Assembly (NCBI RefSeq): GCF_902491285.1
Contig: NZ_CABUHK010000022.1
Coordinates: 1 to 64,000 of the forward strand
Length of the DNA: 64,000 nt
Source of the DNA: an uncultured Bacteroides sp.
GTDB lineage: Bacteria > Bacteroidota > Bacteroidia > Bacteroidales > Bacteroidaceae
Direction: 5' to 3'
Shown: piece by piece, positions 1 through 9,917 of the stretch
Layout: each line of letters begins with the position of its first letter
Position numbering within the stretch: the stretch's first letter is position 1
Program-made: the position numbers and the translations under genes
Notes under the pieces: model-generated
What the model saw: the letters and a program-made list of their open reading frames with translations, nothing else
What the model was told of the DNA's origin: nothing
Database searches by the model: none

Positions 1-11
1 TTTTTGAAGAG

Positions 12-50
12 TCCCCTTGATTCATTAAGAGTCAAGGGGATTTCTGTTTT
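12..50 (+). terminator. Intrinsic terminator of an upstream gene outside the window
   Basis: A perfect 9-bp stem (12-20 with 32-40, loop 21-31) is followed by a T-rich tract (41-50). It presumably ends a + strand transcript that begins left of the window. No coding sequence for that gene is visible here. Confidence 0.7.
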
Positions 51-418
51 TATACACTTATACCGCTTCTCTATAACTTTCCAAAATAACATACATCTCT
101 GAGTTTGTGCGCTTCTCCTTCTGCTTTTCCTGGCTCAGTTTGAAAACTTTCCTATCCGAATAACCATTTTTTGTTATTTAATCTTTAATATATCCGCTTT
201 GGTATCCCATTTGTCGTTTTCGGTATTTACCCGTTTTCAGATGTCTTTTAGATTCCTTATATTTGCTTTCTCGCCTGATAAAATCAGAAAAAGTGTCATT
301 TAGTTATTTTTTCTTTTCATCTTTCTCTTTTTTATCAAATTGATTTTTGTAAATTTGGCGAGAATCTAAGAAAGGTACACAATTAATATAGTAATAATAC
401 TAAATAACTCCTGTTGAT
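51..418. other. Gene-free stretch before the V-ATPase operon
   Basis: AT-rich DNA with no reading frame I can support. It separates the terminator at 12-50 from the V-ATPase promoter near 350. Apart from that promoter I see no structured element in it. Confidence 0.6.
350..357 (+). promoter_or_regulatory. Bacteroides -7 promoter element for the V-ATPase operon
   Basis: TAAATTTG matches the Bacteroides sigma-ABfr -7 consensus TAnnTTTG and lies about 60 nt before the first ATG. A T-rich block around 318-334 sits where a -33 element would be. This is a consensus match, not a mapped start. Confidence 0.6.
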
Positions 419-1009
419 ATGGAAAACAAAATTCAAGAGTTGACCGATAAGATTTATCGTGAAGGCGTGGAAAAAGGAAACGAAGAAGCGCAGAGACTTA
501 TCGCGAATGCTCAGGAAGAAGCAAAAAAAATCATTGAGGATGCTCGTAAAGAAGCAGAATCAATTGTAAATTCCTCTCGTAAATCTGCCGACGAATTGGT
601 GGAAAATACAAAATCAGAATTAAAACTGTTTGCCGGTCAGGCTGTAAATGCACTCAAATCTGAGGTCGCTACTATGGTAACTGACAAGTTAGTAACTACT
701 TCTGTGAAAGATTTCGCACAAGATAAAGATTATCTGAATGCGTTTATCGTTGCACTGGCTTCCAAATGGAGTGTTGACGAACCTATCGTTATCTCGACAG
801 CCGATGCCGAATCACTGAGAAAGTATTTCGCAGCTCATGCGAAAGCTTTATTGGATAAGGGAGTGACTATACAGCAAGTAAACGGTATCAAGACTTTGTT
901 CACCGTTTCTCCTGCGGACGGTTCCTATAAGGTGAACTTCGGAGAAGAAGAATTCATGAATTACTTCAAAGCGTTCTTGCGTCCTCAATTAGTAGAAATG
1001 CTATTTTAA
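419..1009 (+). CDS. atpE: V-type ATPase subunit E
   Basis: Peripheral-stalk subunit that anchors the A3B3 head of a rotary V/A-type ATPase to the membrane subunit I. The 196-aa product has the family's architecture: a long charged, heptad-like N-terminal helix (about residues 1-80, rich in Glu/Ala/Lys) and a compact C-terminal domain that contacts the head. It is the first gene of an operon E-DUF2764-A-B-D-I-K, with the next gene 11 bp downstream. The start fits the promoter element about 60 nt upstream. Assignment rests on length, coiled-coil pattern and operon position; subunit E sequences diverge strongly. Confidence 0.85.
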   Translation: MENKIQELTDKIYREGVEKGNEEAQRLIANAQEEAKKIIEDARKEAESIVNSSRKSADELVENTKSELKLFAGQAVNALKSEVATMVTDKLVTTSVKDFAQDKDYLNAFIVALASKWSVDEPIVISTADAESLRKYFAAHAKALLDKGVTIQQVNGIKTLFTVSPADGSYKVNFGEEEFMNYFKAFLRPQLVEMLF

Positions 1010-1020
1010 AAGAAGCGACT

Positions 1021-1863
1021 ATGAGTAGTAAGTACTATTACTTGGTAGCAGGTTTGCCGGAACTTTCGCTGGAAGACAGCAAACTGAGCTATACAGTAGC
1101 CGATTTTAAAACTGAAATCTATAACGGATTGTCTGCTTCGGACCAGAAGTTGATTGACTTGTTTTATCTGAAGTTTGATAATGCGAATGTGCTGAAACTT
1201 CTCAAAGATAAGGAAGCGGAAATCGACAAACGGGGAAACTACTCTGCTGCGGAACTCACCGAATACATTTCTATTCTAAGAGAAGGCGGAGAAATCAGTC
1301 CCAAAGAATTTCCGGCTTATCTTTCTACATTTATCATCGATTATTTGAATACACCGGCTGAAAGCACGGTATTGCACGAAGACCATCTGGCTGCATTGTA
1401 TTATGAATATGCTATGAAATGTGGGAATAAGTTTGTTTCTGCCTGGTTTGAATTCAATCTCAACATTAATAATATCCTTGTCGCGTTTACGAGCCGTAAA
1501 TTCAAATGGGATATTGCTTCCAATGTCGTAGGAAACACGGAGGTATGCGAAGCTTTGCGTACGTCGAGTGCCCGCGACTTCGGATTGTCCGGCGAGGTGG
1601 ATGTTTTTGAATCGTTGGTGAAAATCAGTGAGATTACGGAACTGGTGGAGCGTGAGAAAAAACTCGACGCTTTGCGGTGGAACTGGATGGAAGATGCCAT
1701 CTTCTTTGATTATTTTACCATTGAACGTATTTTCGCTTTCTTGTTGAAGTTGGAAATGATTGAACGGTGGATTTCATTGGATAAGGAGAGAGGTAATCAG
1801 TTGTTCAGAAGCATCATCGAATCGCTGAAGAACGAAGTGCAGATCCCTGCAGAATTCAGATAA
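1021..1863 (+). CDS. V-ATPase-associated DUF2764-like protein (possible subunit C equivalent)
   Basis: A 280-aa soluble, acidic, mostly helical protein with no signal peptide or membrane segment. I recognise it as the DUF2764-type protein found in Bacteroidetes V-ATPase operons between the E and A genes. In many archaeal and bacterial operons the order is E-C-F-A-B-D, so this gene occupies the position of subunit C, the socket joining the central shaft to the rotor ring, and no other C or F gene is present. The idea that it replaces subunit C is an inference from position and helical character, not from a motif. Confidence 0.75.
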   Translation: MSSKYYYLVAGLPELSLEDSKLSYTVADFKTEIYNGLSASDQKLIDLFYLKFDNANVLKLLKDKEAEIDKRGNYSAAELTEYISILREGGEISPKEFPAYLSTFIIDYLNTPAESTVLHEDHLAALYYEYAMKCGNKFVSAWFEFNLNINNILVAFTSRKFKWDIASNVVGNTEVCEALRTSSARDFGLSGEVDVFESLVKISEITELVEREKKLDALRWNWMEDAIFFDYFTIERIFAFLLKLEMIERWISLDKERGNQLFRSIIESLKNEVQIPAEFR

Positions 1864-1880
1864 TAAATTATTAAAAATAT

Positions 1881-3638
1881 ATGGCAACAAAAGGAACTGT
1901 TAGTGGCGTTATTGCCAACATGGTGACCCTCGTCGTTGACGGACCGGTAGCTCAGAATGAGATTTGTTATATCTCGACCGGTGGCGATAAGTTGATGGCG
2001 GAGGTGATTAAGGTTGTAGGTTCACATGTATATGTCCAGGTGTTTGAAAGCACCCGTGGACTGAAGGTGGGAGCCGAAGCCGAATTTACAGGACACATGC
2101 TCGAAGTGACATTAGGTCCGGGTATGTTATCAAAAAACTACGATGGTCTGCAAAATGACCTCGACAAGATGGACGGAGTTTTCCTGAAAAGAGGACAATA
2201 TACGTATCCGTTGGATAAAGAGCGTGTATGGCATTTCGTTCCATTGGTAAGTGTCGGTGACAAAGTGCAGGCTTCTGCATGGTTGGGACAGGTGGACGAA
2301 AACTTCCAGCCGTTGAAAATTATGGCTCCGTTCACTATGGAGGGAACGGCTACCGTTAAGACCATCATGCCGGAAGGTGACTATAAGATAGAGGATACGA
2401 TTGCTATCCTGACAGATGAGGAAGGAAACGATATCCCTGTGACTATGATTCAGAAATGGCCGGTAAAACGTGCTATGACGAACTACAAGGAAAAACCGCG
2501 TCCTTTCAAATTGCTGGAAACCGGTGTGCGTGTAATTGATACGTTGAATCCGATTGTGGAAGGTGGTACAGGCTTTATCCCCGGTCCGTTCGGTACAGGT
2601 AAGACAGTGCTTCAGCACGCTATCTCCAAACAGGCGGAAGCGGATATCGTTATTATCGCCGCTTGCGGTGAACGTGCGAATGAGGTTGTGGAAATCTTTA
2701 CGGAGTTCCCCGAATTGGTTGACCCGCACACAGGGCGTAAGCTGATGGAGCGTACCATCATCATCGCCAATACTTCCAACATGCCGGTAGCTGCCCGTGA
2801 AGCATCTGTATATACAGCGATGTCACTGGCGGAATATTACCGTTCAATGGGATTGAAGGTTCTGTTGATGGCGGACTCTACTTCCCGTTGGGCGCAGGCT
2901 TTGCGTGAGATGTCCAACCGTATGGAAGAGTTGCCCGGACCGGATGCATTCCCGATGGATATTTCGGCTATCATCTCCAACTTCTACGGCCGTGCGGGAT
3001 ATGTGAAACTCGGCAATGGTGAAACTGGTTCCATTACATTCATCGGTACGGTATCTCCTGCCGGTGGTAACTTGAAAGAACCGGTAACTGAGAATACGAA
3101 GAAGGTGGCCCGTTGTTTCTATGCCTTGGAACAGGATCGTGCCGATAAGAAACGTTATCCGGCTGTGAACCCGATTGATTCTTATTCCAAATATATCGAA
3201 TATCCGGAATTTGAAGAATATATCAAGAACCATATCAACGGTGAATGGATTGGCAAGGTAAATGAACTCAAGACCCGTCTCCAACGCGGTAAGGAAATCG
3301 CCGAACAGATTAATATCCTCGGTGACGACGGTGTACCGGTGGAATATCATGTTACTTTCTGGAAGTCGGAATTGATTGACTTCGTTATCCTGCAACAGGA
3401 TGCTTTCGACGAAATCGACGCGGTAACTCCGATGGAACGCCAGGAAGATATTCTGAATATGGTGATTGACATCTGCCATACGGAATTCGAGTTTGATAAC
3501 TTCAACGAAGTAATGGATTATTTCAAGAAGATGATTAATATCTGCAAGCAGATGAACTACTCGAAGTTTAAATCAGAGCAGTATGAAGGATTCCAACAGC
3601 AACTGAAGGAATTGATTGCCGAAAGAAGTATCAAATAG
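1881..3638 (+). CDS. atpA: V-type ATP synthase/ATPase catalytic subunit A
   Basis: Catalytic nucleotide-binding subunit of the A3B3 head. The 585-aa length is typical of V/A-type A subunits, which carry an extra non-homologous region (about residues 110-200) absent from F-type beta subunits. The P-loop GPFGTGKT is at residues 235-242, followed by the conserved GERANE segment. The gene lies 17 bp after the DUF2764 gene and 33 bp before the B subunit gene. All expected catalytic motifs appear intact. The enzyme could hydrolyse or make ATP; direction cannot be read from the sequence. Confidence 0.97.
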   Translation: MATKGTVSGVIANMVTLVVDGPVAQNEICYISTGGDKLMAEVIKVVGSHVYVQVFESTRGLKVGAEAEFTGHMLEVTLGPGMLSKNYDGLQNDLDKMDGVFLKRGQYTYPLDKERVWHFVPLVSVGDKVQASAWLGQVDENFQPLKIMAPFTMEGTATVKTIMPEGDYKIEDTIAILTDEEGNDIPVTMIQKWPVKRAMTNYKEKPRPFKLLETGVRVIDTLNPIVEGGTGFIPGPFGTGKTVLQHAISKQAEADIVIIAACGERANEVVEIFTEFPELVDPHTGRKLMERTIIIANTSNMPVAAREASVYTAMSLAEYYRSMGLKVLLMADSTSRWAQALREMSNRMEELPGPDAFPMDISAIISNFYGRAGYVKLGNGETGSITFIGTVSPAGGNLKEPVTENTKKVARCFYALEQDRADKKRYPAVNPIDSYSKYIEYPEFEEYIKNHINGEWIGKVNELKTRLQRGKEIAEQINILGDDGVPVEYHVTFWKSELIDFVILQQDAFDEIDAVTPMERQEDILNMVIDICHTEFEFDNFNEVMDYFKKMINICKQMNYSKFKSEQYEGFQQQLKELIAERSIK

Positions 3639-3671
3639 TAAATAGTAACTAGCTAAATAGTAAATATATAG

Positions 3672-4997
3672 ATGGCAACAAAAGCTTTTCAAAAGATATA
3701 TACCAAGATTACTCAGATTACCAAAGCTACCTGTTCGTTGAAAGCGACGGGGGTAGGGTATGACGAGCTTGCCACTGTGAACGGTAAACTGGCACAGGTG
3801 GTTAAGATTGCCGGTGACGATGTCACTCTGCAGGTATTTGAAGGTACGGAGGGTATTCCTACCAATGCCGAGGTGGTGTTCCTTGGCAAATCGCCTACAT
3901 TGAAAGTAAGCGAGCAGTTGGCAGGACGTTTCTTCAACGCTTTCGGTGACCCGATTGACGGCGGTCCGGAGATTGAGGGACAGGAAGTGGAAATCGGCGG
4001 ACCTTCCGTGAATCCGGTTCGACGTAAACAACCGTCGGAACTGATTGCAACGGGTATTGCCGGTATCGACTTGAACAATACGCTGGTATCCGGTCAGAAG
4101 ATCCCGTTCTTTGCCGACCCCGACCAGCCTTTCAACCAGGTAATGGCAAACGTGGCGCTGCGTGCCGAAACGGATAAGATTATCTTGGGCGGTATGGGTA
4201 TGACGAATGACGACTACCTGTACTTTAAGAATGTATTCTCCAATGCAGGTGCGCTCGACCGTATCGTGAGCTTCATGAACACGACCGAGAATCCGCCGGT
4301 AGAACGTCTGTTGATTCCGGACATGGCACTGACTGCCGCCGAATATTTTGCAGTAAACAACAACGAGAAAGTTCTGGTACTGTTGACGGATATGACCAGC
4401 TACGCCGATGCGTTGGCAATCGTGTCCAACCGTATGGACCAGATTCCTTCGAAAGACTCTATGCCGGGTTCGCTTTATTCGGATTTGGCGAAGATTTACG
4501 AGAAGGCGGTACAGTTCCCTTCAGGCGGCTCGATTACGATTATTGCGGTGACTACTTTGTCCGGTGGCGATATTACGCACGCTGTGCCTGATAATACGGG
4601 TTATATCACGGAAGGTCAGTTGTTCCTGCGTCGTGACAGCGATATCGGTAAGGTTATTGTCGACCCGTTCCGTTCGTTGTCCCGTCTGAAACAGTTGGTT
4701 ACCGGTAAGAAGACACGTAAAGACCATCCGCAGGTGATGAATGCTGCCGTACGTCTGTATGCCGATGCCGCTAACGCCAAGACGAAGATGGAAAACGGTT
4801 TCGACCTGACGAACTACGACGAACGTACGTTGGCTTTCGCGAAGGATTATTCGAATCAGTTGTTGGCTATCGACGTCAATCTGGATACTACTGAAATGTT
4901 GGATGTAGCCTGGGGCTTGTTTGGCAGATACTTCCGTCCGGAAGAAGTGAATATCAAGAAAGAACTGGTAGATCAATACTGGCCAAAAGGCGAATAA
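3672..4997 (+). CDS. atpB: V-type ATP synthase/ATPase subunit B
   Basis: Non-catalytic partner of subunit A in the hexameric head. The 441-aa product has the family length and, as expected for B subunits, no Walker A P-loop. Recognisable family segments include the FNAFGDPIDGGP region near residues 87-99 and a C-terminal helical domain ending in WPKGE. It is co-directional with atpA and upstream of atpD. No irregularity was seen. Confidence 0.96.
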   Translation: MATKAFQKIYTKITQITKATCSLKATGVGYDELATVNGKLAQVVKIAGDDVTLQVFEGTEGIPTNAEVVFLGKSPTLKVSEQLAGRFFNAFGDPIDGGPEIEGQEVEIGGPSVNPVRRKQPSELIATGIAGIDLNNTLVSGQKIPFFADPDQPFNQVMANVALRAETDKIILGGMGMTNDDYLYFKNVFSNAGALDRIVSFMNTTENPPVERLLIPDMALTAAEYFAVNNNEKVLVLLTDMTSYADALAIVSNRMDQIPSKDSMPGSLYSDLAKIYEKAVQFPSGGSITIIAVTTLSGGDITHAVPDNTGYITEGQLFLRRDSDIGKVIVDPFRSLSRLKQLVTGKKTRKDHPQVMNAAVRLYADAANAKTKMENGFDLTNYDERTLAFAKDYSNQLLAIDVNLDTTEMLDVAWGLFGRYFRPEEVNIKKELVDQYWPKGE

Positions 4998-5040
4998 TAA
5001 TAAACTTGTAATTAATAATTTATCATTAGTAATTAACAAC

Positions 5041-5646
5041 GTGGCTATAAAGTTTCAATATAACAAAACCTCTCTTCAGCAGCTTGAAAAGCAACTGAAA
5101 GTGCGGGTGCGTACGCTTCCTATCATTAAGAACAAGGAAAGTGCTCTCCGCATGGAAGTGAAACGCTGCAAAACGGAAGCGGCTGATTTGGAGGATAGGC
5201 TCGAACAACAGATTCAAGCCTATGAAGCCATGTTCGCCCTTTGGAATGAGTTTGACGCTTCATTAATAAAGGTAAATGATGTTCATCTTGGCGTGAAGAA
5301 AATTGCAGGTGTACGTGTGCCGTTGCTCGAAAATGTAGAATTCGAGATACGTCCGTACAGTATGTTTAACGCTCCCAAGTGGTATGCCGACGGTATCCAC
5401 CTTTTGGAGGAGCTTGCTCATACGGCAATTGAACGTGAATTTATGCTCGCCAAGCTGAATTTGTTAGAACATGCAAGGAAAAAGACCACTCAGAAAGTAA
5501 ATCTTTTTGAGAAGGTGCAGATACCGGGCTATCAGGATGCATTGCGAAAGATCAAGCGATTTATGGAAGATGAAGAAAACCTGTCGAAGTCTTCGCAAAA
5601 GATCATGAAGTCCCATCAAGAAAAAAGGAAGGAGGTAGAGGCATGA
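5041..5646 (+). CDS. atpD: V-type ATPase subunit D (central shaft)
   Basis: Central rotor shaft subunit that inserts two long antiparallel helices into the A3B3 head. The 201-aa protein is highly charged, with long N- and C-terminal helices (residues 1-75 and 130-201) and a short middle region, as in family members. It starts with GTG at 5041. Its TGA stop overlaps the ATG of atpI by 4 bp, implying translational coupling. Its usual partner, subunit F, is not encoded in this operon. Confidence 0.93.
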   Translation: MAIKFQYNKTSLQQLEKQLKVRVRTLPIIKNKESALRMEVKRCKTEAADLEDRLEQQIQAYEAMFALWNEFDASLIKVNDVHLGVKKIAGVRVPLLENVEFEIRPYSMFNAPKWYADGIHLLEELAHTAIEREFMLAKLNLLEHARKKTTQKVNLFEKVQIPGYQDALRKIKRFMEDEENLSKSSQKIMKSHQEKRKEVEA

Positions 5647-7478
5647 TTACAAAAATGAAGAAACTCACATTCCTGGTTTATCACAAGGAGTACGAAGGAT
5701 TCCTGAACAGCCTGCGCGAACTTGGTGTGGTTCACATTGTGGAGAAGCAGCAAGGCGCTGCCGATAACACGGAACTGCAAGAGAATATTCGCTTGTCCAA
5801 CCGCTTGGCGGCTACTTTGAAGTTGCTTCAGAATCAGAAGCATGAAAAGAATGCTGTGATTGCTGCGGAAGGTGGAACGGCTGCCCGCGGTATGCAAGTA
5901 CTGGACGAGGTGGACGCCCTGCAGACGGAACACGGAAAGTTGTCCCAGCAGTTACAAAGCTATGCGAAAGAGAAAGAAGCGCTGGAAGCTTGGGGTAACT
6001 TTGAACCGGACGGTATTCAGAAACTGAAAGATGCCGGTTATGTGATCGGTTTCTATAGCTGTTCGGAAGGAAACTACAAAGAAGAGTGGGAAACGGAGTA
6101 CAATGCAATGATTGTAAACCGCATTTCTTCCAAAGTATTTTTCGTGACCGTAACGAAGGCCGGACAAGAGGTGGACTTGGATGTGGAGCAGGCGAAACTG
6201 CCCGCATACTCTCTGTCGCGTCTTGAAGCGCTTTATGATACGACCGAACAGGCGATTGAAGAGAATGAAAAGCAGCTCGTCGCACTTTCCGAGACGGATA
6301 TTCCTTCTTTGAAGGCAGCTATAAAGGAATTGCAGAGTCAGATTGAATTTTCTAAAGTCGTATTGAGTTCCGAACAGACTGCCGGTGACAAACTGATGCT
6401 GATTGAAGGATGGGCTCCTGCTTACAGCAAAGTGGAGATAGAGGCTTATCTGAATGACGCGCATGTATATTATGAGATTACAGATCCGATGCCGGGTGAT
6501 GATGTGCCTATCCGACTGAATAATAAGGGATTCTTTGCCTGGTTCGAGCCGATTTGCAAGCTGTATATGCTTCCGAAGTATAATGAACTGGACTTGACCC
6601 CGTTCTTTGCCCCGTTCTTTATGATCTTCTTCGGGCTTTGTCTGGGAGACTCGGGCTACGGTTTGTTCTTGTTCCTGGGAGCTACGGCATATCGCTTACT
6701 GGCAAAGAAGGTAACTCCGTCAGCGAAGTCGATTATTTCGCTGATACAGGTCTTGGCTGTTTCAACTTTCTTCTGCGGTCTGCTGACGGGTACATTCTTC
6801 GGAGCGAATATCTATGATTTGGACTGGCCTATTGTTCAGCGTCTGAAACATGCTGTCCTGATGGACAACAATGATATGTTCCAGTTGTCGTTGATTTTGG
6901 GTGTTATTCAGATTCTGTTCGGTATGGTACTGAAAGCTGTGAATCAGACGATTCAGTTTGGGTTCAAATATGCAGTAGCAACGATTGGATGGATTATCCT
7001 GCTGGTTTCAACAGCCGTTTCGTTTTTATTCTCTTCTTCGGAGATGTTGCCGAGCGTGTTGTGGATAGGAGGTACGGCATATAAGGTTGTTCTGTGTATC
7101 TCAGGTGCTATGATATTCTTTTTCAATAGTCCGGGAAAGAACATATTTATGAATATCGGACTCGGTTTGTGGGATTCATACAACATGGTTACCGGCTTAC
7201 TTGGAGACGTTTTGTCCTACGTTCGTTTGTTTGCCCTCGGACTCTCCGGTGGTATCCTGGCGGGAGTATTCAATAGTCTGGCAGTAGGTATGAGTCCGGA
7301 TAATGTAATAGCAGGCCCTATCGTGATGGTGCTGATTTTCGTTATCGGTCATGCAATCAATATCTTTATGAATGTGCTCGGTGCAATGGTTCACCCGATG
7401 CGTCTGACATTCGTTGAGTTCTTCAAGAACTCCGGATACGAAGGCGGTGGCAAGGAGTACAAGCCGTTCAGAAACTAA
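5643..7478 (+). CDS. atpI: V-type ATPase subunit I (membrane stator, a-subunit homologue)
   Basis: Stator membrane subunit carrying the ion half-channels next to the K ring. The 611-aa protein has a cytoplasmic N-terminal half (about 1-310) with coiled-coil arms and a C-terminal half with about seven or eight membrane segments beginning near residue 315. The essential channel arginine is visible as Arg528 in the segment SYVRLFALG, which corresponds to the conserved arginine of yeast Vph1. The start overlaps the atpD stop. This is the expected length and topology for subunit I of a V/A-ATPase. Confidence 0.95.
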   Translation: MITKMKKLTFLVYHKEYEGFLNSLRELGVVHIVEKQQGAADNTELQENIRLSNRLAATLKLLQNQKHEKNAVIAAEGGTAARGMQVLDEVDALQTEHGKLSQQLQSYAKEKEALEAWGNFEPDGIQKLKDAGYVIGFYSCSEGNYKEEWETEYNAMIVNRISSKVFFVTVTKAGQEVDLDVEQAKLPAYSLSRLEALYDTTEQAIEENEKQLVALSETDIPSLKAAIKELQSQIEFSKVVLSSEQTAGDKLMLIEGWAPAYSKVEIEAYLNDAHVYYEITDPMPGDDVPIRLNNKGFFAWFEPICKLYMLPKYNELDLTPFFAPFFMIFFGLCLGDSGYGLFLFLGATAYRLLAKKVTPSAKSIISLIQVLAVSTFFCGLLTGTFFGANIYDLDWPIVQRLKHAVLMDNNDMFQLSLILGVIQILFGMVLKAVNQTIQFGFKYAVATIGWIILLVSTAVSFLFSSSEMLPSVLWIGGTAYKVVLCISGAMIFFFNSPGKNIFMNIGLGLWDSYNMVTGLLGDVLSYVRLFALGLSGGILAGVFNSLAVGMSPDNVIAGPIVMVLIFVIGHAINIFMNVLGAMVHPMRLTFVEFFKNSGYEGGGKEYKPFRN

Positions 7479-7542
7479 AAACTGAAAATTAAAAATTAGA
7501 AATCGAGAATTAATATTTTAAGAATTAAACAATAAAAAATAG

Positions 7543-8016
<474 letters not shown>

Positions 8017-8050
8017 TTTTAGCAGGAATATTTCCTATAAAAGACTTTCA

Positions 8051-8100
8051 ATCCCCTTGTGCATGCTGCTTTGCATGTGCAAGGGGATCTTCTTTTTTCT
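8051..8100 (+). terminator. Strong terminator of the V-ATPase operon
   Basis: A 16-bp stem with two G-T pairs (8051-8066 with 8073-8088, loop 8067-8072) is followed by a T-rich tract. It lies 34 nt after the atpK stop. Confidence 0.9.
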
Positions 8101-8175
8101 TTGTATGACAACGTTTCTTTCTTCTTCTTAACTCATATTTTTCGCATAAAGTATTATTTTTCAAAGAATAATGTG

Positions 8176-8183
8176 TACTTTTG
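8176..8183 (+). promoter_or_regulatory. -7 promoter element for the glycogen operon
   Basis: TACTTTTG matches TAnnTTTG, 35 nt before the glycogen synthase ATG at 8218. Its position shows that the reading frame upstream of 8218 is not translated. Confidence 0.65.
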
Positions 8184-8217
8184 CACTCGCATACTAAAAA
8201 GAGTTTTAATATATTAT

Positions 8218-9879
8218 ATGGTAAAAGATTTATTAACCCCCGATTATATCTTCGAGTCCAGCTGGGAAGTATGTAATAAAGTGGGAGGGATATACACTGT
8301 CTTGTCTACACGGGCAAATACGTTGCAGGAGAAGTTCCGTGACAGAGTTTTTTTTATAGGTCCTGATGTGTGGCAAGGAAAAGAGAACCCTCTATTCATC
8401 GAGTCGGATAATCTATGTGCTGCCTGGAAAAAGCACGCACTTGAAAATGACGAACTTTCTGTCCGTATAGGAAGATGGAATATCCCCGGTGAACCCATAG
8501 TCATTCTAGTCGATTTCCAACCTTTTTTTGAGAAAAAAAACGATATATACACAGAAATGTGGAATCGTTATCAAGTAGATTCGTTGCACGCTTATGGCGA
8601 TTACGACGAAGCTTCTATGTTTTCGTATGCTGCGGGCAGAGTAGTGGAGAGTTTCTATCACTACAACCTGACAGAAACGGACAAGGTGGTATATCAGGCG
8701 CATGAATGGATGACGGGAATGGGAGCACTTTATGTACAGGAAGCTGTGCCCGAGGTGGCTACTATCTTTACGACCCATGCTACTTCTATCGGTCGTTCTA
8801 TCGCTGGTAACAACAAACCGTTGTACGACTATCTCTTTGCCTACAATGGCGACCAGATGGCCGAGGAACTGAATATGCAATCGAAACATTCGATTGAAAA
8901 ACAGACCGCGCACTATGTGGACTGCTTTACTACGGTTAGCGAAATCACCAACAACGAGTGTAAGGAACTGCTGGACAAACCGGCGGATGTAGTCCTTATG
9001 AACGGTTTCGAGGATGATTTTGTGCCGAAAGGAAGTACATTCACCGGAAAGCGTAAGCGTGCGCGTGCCTTGATGCTGAATGTGGCGAATAAGTTACTGG
9101 GAACAAATCTGGATGACGATACGTTAATTATCGGAACCAGCGGGCGATATGAGTTCAAAAACAAAGGAATTGATGTATTCCTGGAATCGTTGAACCGCTT
9201 GAACAGAGATAAGAACCTGCATAAGAATGTATTGGCATTTATCAATGTTCCCGGTTGGGTAGGCGATCCCCGCGAGGATTTGCAGGAACGCCTGAAGAGC
9301 AAGAAAAAGTTCGATACTCCGCTTGAAGTGCCGTTCATTACTCATTGGCTGCATAATATGACACATGACCAGGTACTGGATATGCTGAAATATATGGGAA
9401 TGGGAAATCGTCCGGAAGATAAGGTTAAGGTTATTTTCGTGCCTTGTTATCTGGACGGTCGCGACGGTATCATGAATAAAGAGTATTATGATTTATTGCT
9501 CGGACAGGATTTGAGCGTGTATGCTTCTTATTATGAACCTTGGGGATATACCCCGTTGGAAAGCGTAGCATTCCATGTGCCGACAATCACTACCGATCTG
9601 GCGGGATTCGGACTTTGGGTGAACAGCCTGAAAAACCAGCATGGCATTAATGATGGGGTGGAAGTGTTGCATCGCTCGGACTATAACTATTCGGAAGTAG
9701 CGGATGGTATCAAGGATACGATTACGCTGTTTGCCGATAAGACGGAAAAAGAGGTGAAGGAAATCCGCAAGCGTGCCGCTGAAGTGGCGGAACAGGCTTT
9801 GTGGAAACACTTTATACAATATTACTATGAGGCTTACGACATTGCTTTGCGCAATGCTATGAAGCGTCAACTGAGTTAA
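8218..9879 (+). CDS. Glycogen synthase, GT3 (eukaryotic-type) family
   Basis: Cytoplasmic glucosyltransferase that extends alpha-1,4-glucan from a nucleotide sugar. The 553-aa protein opens with ESSWEVCNKVGGIYTVLSTR, the sugar-nucleotide loop typical of animal and fungal GT3 glycogen synthases, and has HEWMTGMGALY and TTHATSIGRS segments. The family E-x7-E motif is Glu440 to Glu448 (EPWGYTPLE). It is not a GlgA (GT5) enzyme. The open frame extends further upstream, but the promoter element at 8176 and the family start support ATG 8218. The phosphorylase gene follows 38 bp later, so the two form a synthesis/breakdown pair. Donor preference (UDP- or ADP-glucose) cannot be told here. Confidence 0.93.
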   Translation: MVKDLLTPDYIFESSWEVCNKVGGIYTVLSTRANTLQEKFRDRVFFIGPDVWQGKENPLFIESDNLCAAWKKHALENDELSVRIGRWNIPGEPIVILVDFQPFFEKKNDIYTEMWNRYQVDSLHAYGDYDEASMFSYAAGRVVESFYHYNLTETDKVVYQAHEWMTGMGALYVQEAVPEVATIFTTHATSIGRSIAGNNKPLYDYLFAYNGDQMAEELNMQSKHSIEKQTAHYVDCFTTVSEITNNECKELLDKPADVVLMNGFEDDFVPKGSTFTGKRKRARALMLNVANKLLGTNLDDDTLIIGTSGRYEFKNKGIDVFLESLNRLNRDKNLHKNVLAFINVPGWVGDPREDLQERLKSKKKFDTPLEVPFITHWLHNMTHDQVLDMLKYMGMGNRPEDKVKVIFVPCYLDGRDGIMNKEYYDLLLGQDLSVYASYYEPWGYTPLESVAFHVPTITTDLAGFGLWVNSLKNQHGINDGVEVLHRSDYNYSEVADGIKDTITLFADKTEKEVKEIRKRAAEVAEQALWKHFIQYYYEAYDIALRNAMKRQLS

Positions 9880-9917
9880 AGGAAAAATTTATTCATCAAT
9901 AAGTAAACAAAAACATT

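Noticed and set aside
2130..2729. 199-aa open frame antisense to atpA
   Set aside because: Shadow of a highly conserved ATPase gene; no start context, no promoter and no recognisable domain.
8059..8217. N-terminal extension of the glycogen synthase frame
   Set aside because: It starts inside the V-ATPase terminator hairpin and runs through the -7 element at 8176; the family start fits ATG 8218.
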